Assembly (NCBI GenBank): GCA_002099365.1
Contig: MSED01000013.1
Coordinates: forward strand, 1,178,001 to 1,242,000
Reading direction: 5' to 3'
Length of the DNA stretch: 64,000 nt
Origin: Phialophora verrucosa
Lineage: Eukaryota; Ascomycota; Eurotiomycetes; Chaetothyriales; Herpotrichiellaceae
Shown here: piece by piece, positions 30,750-42,760 of the stretch
Position numbering within the stretch: the stretch's first letter is position 1
Layout of the letters: the number at the start of each line of letters is the position of its first letter
Translations under genes and position numbers: made by a program
The notes under the pieces: model-generated
What the model saw: only the letters and a program-made list of their open reading frames with translations
Told to the model about the DNA's origin: nothing
Databases searched by the model: none

Positions 30750-33698
30750 TCTGGTGTTTTGTACTATCTTCCATCGTATCGAGACCGCAGCTACATACTA
30801 CAGGAATCCCTGAAAGTTCAAGGCGCCATCTGATTGCTGCCTGTGGTTGCAGATGATCATTGAAATCGCATCTTTCCCCTGTCCCCTTTGCTGCGTACTC
30901 CATTCTACAGTATCTGATTCGATACTGAAGTTCTTTCTCTATCCCGCAATGCGAACCTCCGCTGCCGACCCGGGCTGCTTCTCTCGCTCATCTCTTGGAT
31001 AACTGGACCTCTAGCATTCAGATGGTGGCGAAATAACACATGAACTCAGCTCAACTCGATTAAGCCATCCCCAATCACTAGCGGCTTCTCAAGTACTGAG
31101 ATACATATTGTACAGAGTTCTCTAGGCGGCTAGAACGCGATAGAAGCTTACCTCGTCTAGTCGGAGCCATCGAAAACGCTATCCGCAACCTAAAGCTGTA
31201 ATACAAGCTTTGGCTCGATAAGACTTGGAGCACGTTAGATTTGCATACGCGTTATAAATGCATGCCATTTTCTATCCTTTCCAAGTCTTCAGATCCGTTG
31301 TCCGCTGTTATTCTCTTCTAGAAGAATACGGGACGAGGGTATGACTATCTAAGCGCTCAGAGCTGTCTCTCCAACCAGTCAGGACCCAAGTCAGTAAGTG
31401 GAACGGCATCGATCTTATGAGATGATCCCTCAACCCACACGCACTTATCTGAAGCAACCATTTTGCAACAATAGCACCAGCACAACACCCGTCTAGCTCC
31501 CTGCGATCACTTCGTCTCTTTCCTCTTCCTCATCCTGCTTGCTGAGGCGTGTTGTAAAAGCCGACGCACTTGCCACACAGTACGATCCACGTTCACCCTC
31601 CGTGGGGTATGGGAGACCTTCATCTCCCCAAACACACTTGTCTATAACGCTATTCGGTCTGGAATAGAGAATAGGCAGGGACTTTGAGACGTTTGTGCGC
31701 CGCGTGATGCCTCCGCAGCTGGATACCCCGTGATGGTTAAGTCGGCTGACGACGCTGGATCCTGTACACGGTTCATAAGCAGCGGTATCGGGCCGAGACG
31801 GCGGACCTAGACGACGTCACTGAGATAACTGACTTGAGTCTGGATTTGATGCTTTGGAATGTTATGGCTGCTGATAGAGCGAGTAAAGGTATCGGCCGGT
31901 CGTGCCGTAGGTCTTGGGTACGGAGTACTGAGTCGACTTGAGCAAAATAACTAGATCTGATATGCCTGCAGCTTGGGCCGGTTCAGAGGACCACGGGAGA
32001 CCCTCACGTGGTCCTGCAGCCAGACTCACCTTCATATATCATAGCTGTGGGTTTCCACCCAACAACCAGGGCCAGGAAGTGTTTGTCGGGGAATGCCCTT
32101 GTTACGGGTACACACAGCGCAGTTATAAACCTACATATTGGGGTGAGAACTTGTTGGCAGACGTATCGGGCCATAACAGGAATTCTGTCCTCTTGCTTGC
32201 CCACACCTCTCCAGTGAAATGGGTTCCAGTGTGAGGGTACTTTTTTTTCCCGCTACTTTTGTGTGTTGAGGAGGGAGGTCTGATGGTGGGCTTTTGTAGT
32301 GCGAGGAGGTGAAGTGGGCGAGCCGTAAGACACAGAAGAGTGAGGCACTATCGTGAAACATCCGTTCGGATATCAAGCAAGGCGTGTCGTAGCGAAGGCA
32401 GAGTAGCCATCACATCTCAAAGAGAAATGTCGCGGCTGCCATGATAGCGCGCACGCGGAGTCCCTTGGTGTTATTGATGCAGCGACCTCGGCCACGAGTG
32501 GCCACTCTGTCTCGCTGATTGTTGGTCAAATCTACGGTGGTCGGGTCATTCTGAGCGACCATGACTTCTTGCTCATGTTCGTGGCAAGCTCCCGATATCT
32601 AGGAGGATCTTGTTGCAGGTGTCCAGGCAGGTGTGACCAAGCCAGCTTGGTTGGACTTGACCAGTGGAGAGCGACGGGTTTCCTAGATTGCCCGTTGGGA
32701 AGCGACGGCCGTTGTCTCTGCGACTTGCTGGGCCATTCCTTTGAGGCATTTCCTAGCTGGCGGATGTCACAAGTTTATATCCTCCGTGATCACAGCGTTC
32801 AACGATCTCCGTCACGGGCTGGCGGATTGTTGGAATGGAACTGGTGGTCTCCCTCACTCAGCCCCGGCCCAAGATGAGGCGCCGCAAAGCTTCGGGCGCG
32901 CCTTATAGACCATGCAATCGAGCTGGGCAGATCGTGTGTCCATGATCTACCCTTTCCATCCTTACAGCTGCGCCAAAAACTGCTGTCAACCACGGTGTCG
33001 TTGAGACTCTCTCAAGCACCAGCAAGTTTAACGTCAGAATATAGGAGGCGATACAGGCGCACAGTTGACACACCTCAGCCGGGCGTGCGCCAGCTTTCTT
33101 CCCCATGGACGAGAACCAAAAGGATGGCTTTTCCCAAGCCTGGTGACCTCTGTCTGTCCCGGAAGCCACCAGGCATGGTTTGCGAAGATATCCATCACCA
33201 TGCTGTTCGGGTTATACTGGATGGAGCTTAGGAGCTGGCGGAGATGGTCGACAGAGCGCCGACATTTCGTTTCTCACACCTAGAGCGTTTCGGACCAATC
33301 TACTGTATTCGCTCAAGACAGCAGTACATGGTGGGTTTGAAGCTCTTGAAATGTGACGTCTAAGTTGGGATGCTGGGCGCGAAAAGCCCATGCAGACTGC
33401 GCTTCTCCACGGCCCCATAACACTGCGGTTCGAGTAATCCGTAAGCTACTGTTGGATCGTCATCGACAGGGCGGAGGCGGACCGCCTGAACTTGGATCTC
33501 GTCGCCGGATCCCTTCGCGCCATCAGCGTATTCTTCATTTTCACTTAGTCACGCGGCGAATCGCCGCCCATCGGCATGGTGTCCGGATCCTGATCACAAA
33601 AACACGCACCATGATCGCTGTAATTTCCGAATGAAGCGGAGTAAGATAAAATCCAATGGCATTTCACTTTTCCACGACGACAGCTTCGAATACAGCAC
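30750..33698. other. 2.9-kb gene-poor stretch
   Basis: No open frame has recognisable features. Composition is close to the genome average, so this is not the strongly RIP-decayed type. A segment near 31130-31280 reads in one frame as LPRLVGAIENAIRNLKL with later stops, possibly a faint transposon relic. The right end holds the promoter of the TDT transporter. Confidence 0.5.
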
Positions 33699-35076
33699 AT
33701 GGAAATAGACGACATGATTGTCGACGACGTCGAGAAGGGAGGCAGTCCGAAGCCAAGTAATGACCGCAGTCATCAGGATGAAGAAGGACGTATTGCTAGC
33801 GACCCCAGGAATCCCTCCAAGCGAAGTGCTTTTCGCGCTCTGGTCCAGGACTTTAGTCCAATATGGTATGCTTTTCTGGTTCTAGACAGAATCGAACCAA
33901 TGCTCCTACAGCGTGCAAAGCAATAAGAAAATCGGTTAACTCTTGCGTAGGTTCACGTGGTGCATGAACGCTGGCATCTTGGGTACATTGCTCCACCAGC
34001 TGCCGTATCAGTTCCACGGCCTGCCCGTGTTGTCGACCATCTTCTTCATGCTCGACCTCGTCATGTACCTCGTCTTTTCCGCCATCTGCATCCTGCACTT
34101 TGCCCTCTTCCGGCGGGCGGCGTACGACGAACTCGTCAACAGTGTCGCGGACTTGTGCCTCTTCCCCTGCTGGTCCATCGCGTTCATGACGCTGGTCTCG
34201 TTCGTCGCTCTCACAGTGAGTAACGCACCGTGGGCGGGCTACGGATTCACGATCCTGACGTGCGTCATGTGGTGGATCGCTGCGGCTTGGGTGTTTGCTA
34301 TGCTGGTGTTTGCGTTTGTCATCCTCATTCAGAAGCACACGATTCTCGACCGTCAATTGCCCACGCTGATCATCATCCCGGCCGTCGGGGTGGCTACGCT
34401 GGCAGCTATTGGCGGCGTGGTCACCTGCTTTGCGCATGACATCTCGGCTGGCCTGGCCGTGCCGATCATCCTCATGTCGATTTGCGCCGTCGGCGTGGGC
34501 ATCATCCTCGGCATGATGCTGTACACGTATCTGTTCCACCAGCTGCTCGCGAAGGGGTGGCCCGCGCCACCCCAGACAGCCACTCTATTCATCCTCGTCG
34601 GGCCCGTGGGTCAATCGGCCGCTGCGCTACAATTGATCGGGCGCGCTGCCGATACGTCCGGCCACTTCGCAGCGTATGGTAAGGGATTCCTCCTGGCGAG
34701 GGGTCCCGCCTACTCGCTCCATGTGGCGTGCCTGTTGCTCGCGCTCCTGATGACTGGTCTCGGTGCCGTATGGCTGGCTTTTGCATTCTGCGCCATGATC
34801 GATCGCGCGTATCACAGGCAGCTGGTCTGGGCGCCGACTTGGAACGCCGTCATCTTCCCGACAGCCACCTTGGCGACATCGACGTTGTTGCTCGGTTCCG
34901 AGCTGGACTCCCCGTTCTTCAGAGTTGTGACGGTCATCCTGGTCGTCTTCCTGGTATTGGTCTTCTTCGTCAACATGGCGTTCACGCTGCGGGGGATATT
35001 TAGAGGCCAACTTCTCATCGTGAAAGACGACCCGCGTATCAAAGGGCAGCTGGACGAGAGGCCAAAAGCTAGCTAG
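33699..35076 (+). CDS. TDT-family membrane transporter (malate/sulfite type)
   Basis: Exons 33699-33865 and 33951-35076 (85-nt intron GTATGC...GCGTAG) give 430 aa. The junction restores FSPIWFTWCMNAGILG, the family signature at the first membrane segment. An acidic cytosolic N-terminus of about 50 residues precedes about ten hydrophobic helices, with the LVGPVGQSAAALQLIG motif near the middle. The telurite-resistance/dicarboxylate transporter family includes Mae1 malate permeases and SSU1 sulfite pumps. Here the signature reads MNAG rather than MGTG, and the substrate cannot be fixed; a dicarboxylate or sulfite exporter is most likely. A second family member lies at 56546. Confidence 0.85.
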
Positions 35077-35151
35077 CAACAATAAGGAAGAGCTTCAATT
35101 CCATAGCTGCCTTCCTGCTCACTATTCTCACTAAGCTACGGACCACGGATA

Positions 35152-36579
35152 CTATATGTACTCCCCCCGGATCAAGTCTACGGCCTTCTCTGCGAATGCA
35201 TACAGCGTCGCCATGGGATTCCCCGAGACATGCACCGGCAAAACGGACGCATCGCAGACACGCAGCCCCTTTACGCCTTTGACTCTCAACGCAGCATCAA
35301 CGACATCACTCATCGCCGCCGTTCCGATGGGATGGTGCTCCGTCCCCACGTTTCTGCGGATGTACGCCTCTTCGGCCTCTTTGTCCCCCAACCCGAGGAG
35401 GGGTTCGCCAGCGGTCCGGTCTTGGTCTTTAAATAACGGTCCATGAATTGTTGGACGACCTCCGGGTTAGAAACCGCGTCGACGGAGAAATTCCCGGGCG
35501 CGAGCTCGAACGTGAAAGCAATGGCATGATGGTCCAGCAAGTTTGCGCCCACGGACTTGTTGGACACAATGCACTTCAGGCCCGCAGATCGAAGGATTTC
35601 CGGATCCCCGATCCCGGACAGCTCGAGAATCTGCGCCGTCTTGTACGTCCCCGCGGAGATGATGACTTCCTTGCTCGCTCGCGCGGTGTACCTTGTTCCA
35701 GCATACCAGAAACGGACACCATTAGCCGCTGGAGATGCGTCGTCGCCACTGGTCAGCGTCACATTCTCGACGTTCGTGACGGTGAGGATCCTGAGGTTTG
35801 CATGCCCAATGTTGGGGAGCACGGACGCCGAAGCCGAGTAGCTGCGTGTTCCGGGCCGGTCGGACCGATCAACCGTGGAGAGGGCGTTGAAGAAGCTGTC
35901 GCGGGTGCTAATTGTCGCGTCGGCGGCGGCAGCGGCAGCACCAGCAGGAGACGAGGCAGTGACCCCAGCAGCCTCGCTGCACGCGGCGAGAAAGTCCTTC
36001 TCAATGGGGATCTGGGACTTGTTCGAACTGACGTGGATGAAGCCGCTTCTTCCATGCGTATCGGCAGGGTAATTGAGGACATCGCCCCCGTCCAGGCGTT
36101 CGTGTTTCTTGGAATACGGCAGCAGGCCGTCCCACGACCACTCAGCTGAGCCGACCAACGCGGCGAGCTCATCATAGTCGGCTCGAGTCCCTCTCATCCA
36201 CAGTGATTGATTGAGGCCGCTGGTCCCGCCCAACATTTTCCCCCGCGGGAGCGAGTATTCCAGATTATTTGCATGTTTCTACGCTGCCTGTCAGGAATGG
36301 ATGTCTTGCCCTCCCCAGCACAACTCTGGCCACTGGACGAACACCCTGTGTACCTACCTGGGGGATGCTCCTCAGTTGCCAGTCGTAGCCCTGCACATTC
36401 AGTCCCTGAACGTATAGCGTGGGGACATTGACGAGAGGATCGGCAAGCTTGTTCTCGCCCGCCTCGAGAACCCCGACGTGGAAGTCGTCGGTTTCGGAGA
36501 GCCGCGCTGCGAGAGCTAGCCCGGAAGTACCGCCTCCGATAATGATGAAGTCGAATGATGAAGAGACGAACTCATCCAC
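35152..36579 (-). pseudogene. GMC oxidoreductase with internal deletion and frameshift
   Basis: Exon 1 (36579-36358) encodes the FAD-binding start FDFIIIGGGTSGLALAARL; a 79-nt intron leads to exon 2 at 36278 (NNLEYSLPRGKMLGGTSGLN). The frame continues normally (VIISAGTYKTAQILELSGIG) to about 35440 (DRYLKTKTG). There it must shift frame to reach the C-terminal block YIRRNVGTEHHPIGTAAM and VSGNPMATLYAFAEKAV, which ends at 35152. GMC enzymes have roughly 150 more residues between these two blocks, the substrate-binding part; here the blocks almost touch. Exon 2 is 1127 nt, not a multiple of three, and no suitable intron was found. Family members oxidise alcohols using FAD. This copy is most likely non-functional; a collapsed assembly is the alternative. 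Confidence 0.82.
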
Positions 36580-38872
36580 ACAGTACAGAAGACGGATGGG
36601 GCGGGGGACATCTTGCTTGCGGACGCTGCGAAGTGGACCCTTGATTGTCGAGAAGGTGTGCTCCTCGCTCCTCGCTGCTCGAAGCTTTGGTGCTAGGAGG
36701 TCCTTTTATCATGTGTTTGAAGTCGTGATGCGTACGTGAGGCCACAGTAATTACCTACACTGCGGGCCCACAATTGTCGTAGTGATGTCTACAAAAGAAC
36801 AGCCCCGGGAGAGTCCTTACTATGCAGTTAGGCATCCGCAAGACCCGAAGGAGAGAGAAAGTTACTCCTTTCAGGAATTTTCCGTAAGCGTTCAGGAAGC
36901 GGAGGAACGGACTCGTCGCTACAGTATGATACCTCAGCTGGGCACAAATGCTGCAATCGGAGGGATGAGCAAGGGCCCAAGTTATGCAACGCAGTCGATG
37001 GACGTCGGGAGGAGTTGAGGCTGAGAGCCCGTCACTGATGCTTCGCGCGTGCTCGGTGCAACAGCGAGCGGATGGTTATGGCGTACTGTGAAGAGTGAGG
37101 TTCGCCCTGTACGTCCCCATTGAACGCAGCTCACGAAGACCGCAGCTTGGTATGACATCAAGGCATCTTCCTGGACATGAAAATGAATACGGTGAGGAGC
37201 GTTATTGTCGCCCAGCGCAACCTTACCGTGTCCGCGTCCCAACATCCATATGGTAGTCTGGAAGGGCTTCTTTCGCGGAGCGGTCATGGACCGACATTGT
37301 AGAAACCTGATTAGGGAGCAAGCAACATACCTTCCTCGGAGACTTTCAACGTTTGCTTCGTCTCATAGACAACCCGCACGCACACTGTCAGCGGTGATTT
37401 CAAAGCGGCCGTTCCCAACCCCGGGTGAATCGGTCCATTATGTGAGCCGAGGGTAGTCGAGTCGACCATTGTCGACACGCATCAGAGCTGGGAGCAGGTT
37501 CTTGGCCGCTGATACAGTACGAACAAACGGTAACTGTTCCGCTCTTCACATGTTAAATGTTGTTGAGGCCTCCCACTAGGCTCTAGAATCATGAAAAAAA
37601 AAGACCGCATTCTCGCCGTTGATAGTGTGATACAACCCTTTCTGTTTGTCGGTCTCATCTGCGCAAAGGGCGGCAAGCGAGGCTCGGGGGCCCGTCGTCA
37701 TCCGATGTGATGCCCAAAGTGGCTCTGCGCGTCTTCTGAGATGCGGTCGCAAGTCGAAGAGGTGGAGCTGGTGAGTCAGTGACACAAGGCCGTCGAGAGA
37801 GAGCCCCGAGAGCCTTGCATGACTGACCGATCAGATTGCACGTGTGGGAAATGACGAAGCCAAGCTGAACAGCAGCTTACTGCTCTTCCAGCCAGTCGGT
37901 AACGTCGATCTCTTATCAGCGCCGGAGATCGTGGCGAATATTTCAGTCGGTGCAGAAGCGGCCGGCTATTATGTTGAAGAGCTGTGATGCGGCGAGAGAC
38001 AACGACGGTCTGGTCCAGCTTCTTTCGAGGCGGCTATTCGATAAGCCTTGATAAGCCTGAGGCAAGGCCCGTAAGCACTCCTTGGCGCCCACAGTTAGGT
38101 GCCGAGCACCCAACGAGAGCGCGGTGTGAGTGCCATTCATATTCCGCCCGGGTCTTGCTTGGGCGTGCCTGGGCTATGGCGCGCTCGCCTCCGTCCTGGG
38201 CAGGGGGGCTCTGTTGGCCCTAGCCAAGACACCCGGGCGATCACTTGCACTCGCACTCGCACTTTGGGAGACGAACCAGCCTGTGTCTGGGTTTGATACG
38301 GTATCACCATATTGATTCGGTCAGAGGTTATAGTTGATTCCGTCGTCGAAATGAACAGGGGAGCAGCTATATGGCTTGGCCGTTTTCATAGCTCCTTCTG
38401 GCCAGTACTTCGCTCAGCCTCAGCAGTTTTGACTCTACCACGTGAGGCGACGGCACGCTCGACCTTCCGCTGCCGATGCTCTTGCTGACTCTCCGTCGAG
38501 GGAGAGGCTAAGGTATTTCGAGAGATTGAAACTGAACGCATTCGCGAAACGGTGGTCAGCCGCCGCGTACCATTTCAGGAATAATGGATACCTTTTTCCC
38601 AAGGAGACCACAATTACACTGATCCGGGAAAATCGCGAAAGCCCATCTGTGGTCAAGCCGCATCAACAGATCTCGGCTGCTTACAAGCATCTATCAGAAC
38701 TATGCATGTCGTGCGTTGTTTTGGGCTCGACCAGTTGCCGCTGGAATTGGCTGCTACACGGTTTAAAAGAGATTCCTTCCTCGTGCTGAATTGCCTGTCA
38801 TTCTAGACGAAGTGCTTTGAAGGTGTTTCCGTTCTCCCCTCCTGACGCTACAGGTGAAGCCATCCTCACACG
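36580..38872. other. 2.3-kb gene-poor stretch
   Basis: The stretch separates the GMC pseudogene from the MFS gene. Open frames on both strands are short, overlapping and lack features. Composition is ordinary. The right end holds the MFS promoter. Confidence 0.5.
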
Positions 38873-41006
38873 ATGTTGGATATCATCAGAGACGCGCCTG
38901 CGGGCGAGTTCCTCCGCTGGGTCACGAAGAATCGGATCCTTCTATACCCGGACGAGAAGGAAGGTTTCGTGCTCCCGCGATTGGTGAGCTTGTTCCAAAA
39001 GACCATCAGAGCCGTTGAGGTGACCAAAGTCTTCGCAGGAATCGGGAGCTCCCCTGACGAGGGCTGTTTCAAACCCCGAACAGTCCGGGTCCGAGTCAGA
39101 TGAGCCAGAGAAGCAAGAGCTAGAGCCTGAACCCGAGGACTACGGCCAGAAAATGGAGCCTGCCGAGGGCCCTTCGACACCACCAGCCATGACTCGCGGC
39201 GATGAAGTACGTCTGTCCCTGACAATCTCGCGAGAACGCAGCCTCCCGTGGACCCAGGACCGCCTGTCACTCGACCAGCAGCTGGAACTGGAAAAGACGA
39301 AAAGCAAGCCCATCTCACTCACCAAGTCTGCCGACGGGACCATCCTCGTGGACTGGTATACAACCGACGACCCAGACAATCCGCAAAACTGGTCTCAGAG
39401 CAAGAAGATGTTTGTGTTGGTGCAGATATGCCTCTACACCTTTGCCATGTATGGCGGTTCCAGTATCTACGTCGTCAGCGAAGGCGGAGTGATGGCGAGA
39501 TTCGGCGTCGGTCCAGCAGCAGCAGCACTGGGCCTGTCCATGTATGTCATTGGATATGGACTTGGCCCTCTCCTCTTCGCACCACTCTGCGAGATCCCGA
39601 GAATCGGCAGGAACGGAGTCTATACCCCTACTTTCACACTGTTCATCATCATGTGTGTCCCGACAGCGGTGGTCGACAACTTTGCCGGTTTGCTGGTGCT
39701 TCGATTCTTGCAAGGTTTCCTGAGTAGCCCTTGCCTCGCGAATGGCGCTGCGTCCATCGGAGATATGGTGAGTTCCCGTCTACTGCGCCCACGGCATGAT
39801 CTGAGAAAGGGCAAGACCTAATAGCAACAGTTTCCCCTTCAATTGCTCGCTCTCTATCTATCTTGTTGGACGACAGCCTGCTTCTGGGGGCCCGCGCTCG
39901 GCCCAGTTGTGGCTTCTTTCGCCGTCACTGCTGAAGGGTTTGTTTTGATCCCTCGGCCTCCTACTCTTAGAACGACGCTAACGGCGAAGGGTAGATGGCG
40001 ATGGTCGCTATGGGAGCTCCTCTGGCTCAGCGCACCAATTTGGGCCGTTTACTTGGTTGCCTTTCCCGAGACATCTGCCCCGAACATCTTGCGTCGACGG
40101 GCCCAGCGCCTGCGAAAACTCACGGGCAGGACAGACCTGCGCTCACAGAGCGAGATTGACCAAGAACACATGGATTACTTGGCGGTTTTCTGGGATGCGA
40201 TCATCAAGCCGCTCGAGATCATGATCAAAGATCCCGCCGTGGCCTTCACCAACATCTACGCCGCCCTGTTGTACGGAATCTACTATTCGTTCTTCGAAGC
40301 CTTCCCGCTCGTCTATATCGCGATATATGGCTTCAACCTCGGCGAGCTAGGCCTGACATTTATCTCCATCGGCGTGGGCTGTTTGATCGCACTCATTATC
40401 TACGTCCTGTACTTGGCACTCTATCTTGGTCCGGACATTGCGAAGCGCGGGCTGCGAGCGCCAGAGCATCGTTTGGTGCCTGCTCTGTTCTCCGTATGCA
40501 CTTTGCCCCCAGGCCTGTTCATGTTCGGTAAGTAACGTAACTTAGCCGCACCCTGACTATTCGCAACCTTCTGACGGAACCAATGCCTAGGCTGGACCTC
40601 ACGCCACGGCGTACACTGGATGGTCTCCCTCGTTGGCGTGCTCATCGTCGTCATCTCCAACTTCATCACCTTCCAATGCATATACGTGTACCTACCAATG
40701 TCGTACCCTCAATACACAGCGTCACTGATGGCGTCCAACGCGCTCTTCCGCTCCCTCTTCGCCGCTGGATGCGTCGAGTTCTCCAGACCAATGTTCAGGA
40801 ATCTAGGCATTGGGCCAGGCAACAGCCTGCTCGCAGGGCTGGCCATCGTCGGCGTGGCCGGTATGTTTGCGTTGTGGATGTTCGGCGACAAACTAAGAGC
40901 GAAGAGCAAATTCGCCGTCGTCGGTGGAGTCTGGGCGGAGCAATCGAACCATACGGCGCCGATCCCGGAACCGCAAGGACAGGGGTCATCAGAAGAACAA
41001 GGCTGA
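38873..41006 (+). CDS. Major facilitator exporter, DHA1-type (drug or polyamine)
   Basis: Predicted exons 38873-38983, 39039-39767, 39831-39937, 39995-40527 and 40591-41006 give 631 aa. The N-terminus MLDIIRDAPAGEFLRWVTKNRILLYPDEKEG is typical of fungal DHA1 exporters, followed by an acidic segment (ESDEPEKQELEPEPED) and DDPDNPQNWS before the first helix. CEIPRIGRNG is the motif A loop between helices 2 and 3; PETSAPNILRRRAQRLRKLTG is the central loop. About 12 helices are present. The fourth intron set includes a 57-nt intron (39938-39994) that keeps the frame open, recognised because removing it restores TAEGWRWSLWE. Substrates in this group include azoles, mycotoxins and polyamines; the actual one is unknown. 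Confidence 0.87.
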
Positions 41007-42760
41007 GCTGACCTCATCTCGACCAAGATCGGGCAGTGGGTGCGCAACATCCTGTAACCCAGTTCGGCAATATGCACAGTGTCAGAATGGACTTTGTTGC
41101 TGGGGGTATTGCCGAAGACGTTGCACAATCGTTTCCCGTGTACGAAGTAATAGAGGGGTGGGGAAATATCCCTGGGGGAGCATGTCACATCCATCTCATA
41201 TTACCCATGTACGAGATGCGTGTAAGAGGAAGTACGGAGTAAGTACGAAGTTCGAGCTACCAACTGGGTTTCTGCACACTTTAAATAGACCATGGACCAT
41301 AGCCCATAGACGAGATACCCATGCACTATTATTCAAATATCCCTAGACAGATGACTCAATTCACGCGGTCAGGCCCCGTTTCCCTCAGCCGGCAGTTACA
41401 GGATTTGGTCCCATTCAGCTGAGAATCACACGACCGTCTCTTTCAAGTATTAAATCAGTACTTATTATGTAACTAACCCACCGTTCAACGCTGCACGTAG
41501 TACGACGGAAGTCATACACTTCAGTAACAAACGCGGCTGACTGTGCTGGTAATTAACTAGTCCGTCTTGGAGATACAAGGCACAAAGTAAGTAGCCAGGC
41601 TGTATCGGGGATAGGTATGTATGCTTGTATGGATAGCAGGGGACGACGGTGGCGACGTGGATGCGGATCCTAGACCAGGCCAAGGTATTGATATCAATCC
41701 TCCACCACTGCCACTGATGACTGCTGCTACTACTGCCACTCCACTCGTATGTAATCGGCATATACTGTACGAGCGCCGATTGGAACCGCCTCAATACTAC
41801 CATACTGACACATCTCCTGTCAACGGACTGCCCTTAACGCACCGCATCAACGATACATACCCACCACTGCTGCGAAGAGTCAGGGGTATGAAGTCCACGA
41901 GAAAATCTTGCACGGAAGCAGGGATCGAGCGTAACGTTCAATAATGAATTCGTATTCGTGGGAAGGTTAGGAAAGGCATGACTCACTGATCGATCCACAC
42001 CGGCCGATCGTCCGTGAAGTTCGGATCTTCGCCATGCACGGCGTCGAGTGTAGTGGATTGAAGGAATTCATGTTCGAGGCCGCGGGACATTCATGCAGAG
42101 TCTAAGCAACGACTGTGTCTTACCACCCACTGAGACGCCCTACCGTAGTCAAAAGATATATCACTTACTGGTGGTTGTTGTTGGAGGCTCTCGAATACCC
42201 ATAGACCCCGCGATGCTGAAATGCGATCGGCCAGTGAAGAGCGCCCATGAAACCCTGGACAGTCAGACTGGAAGGAGAACCCGCCATTGCTGTTCGTGAA
42301 GCTGCTGTTCAGGAAAAAATCGCTTCTCTTTCACCCTCCAGACCCGAATTCTACACCGAGGCTCACAGACAAGACCACCAAGCTGGTGTCGAAAGACGGC
42401 TCAGAAAAGACATGACGGGGAATTTGGCGGTTTGGTTTATCGTTGAGTCTATGGCCTCTCGTAGCTAGCTCCCTAGTCACCATAGCTGATTGCGCATTCT
42501 TCAAGAGGTTTCCATTGACAGCCTCCTCGGCCCGATGTTGATGTTCTGCAACCATGGCTACGTGTCGAGACAAGCGGGTCCTACACATGTAGCGCGCAAC
42601 AACACACTTAAGACTCGATGCAATATATACCATGTCTGCTCGATACCACTGGTCGAGCTATAAACAAAGGAGCAATCGTTGCCAGAGGAGCTATATCCAA
42701 TGACCGCCATTAACGTGCAATCACTAAGCATCAATATATAACAAAGTCTGCTGCCTCTTC
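41007..42760. other. 1.75-kb convergent gene-poor stretch
   Basis: Between the 3' ends of the MFS and copper ATPase genes. Short frames only; no features recognised. Confidence 0.5.

Noticed and set aside
31130..31280. Possible transposon relic (LPRLVGAIENAIRNLKL)
   Set aside because: Too short and with stops; no TIR or LTR found around it.
33853..34539. Open frame of 228 codons on the minus strand
   Set aside because: Antisense shadow of the TDT transporter; Asp/Arg/His-rich, the expected mirror of hydrophobic codons.
35448..36149. Open frame of 233 codons on the plus strand
   Set aside because: Antisense of the GMC pseudogene, no domain of its own.
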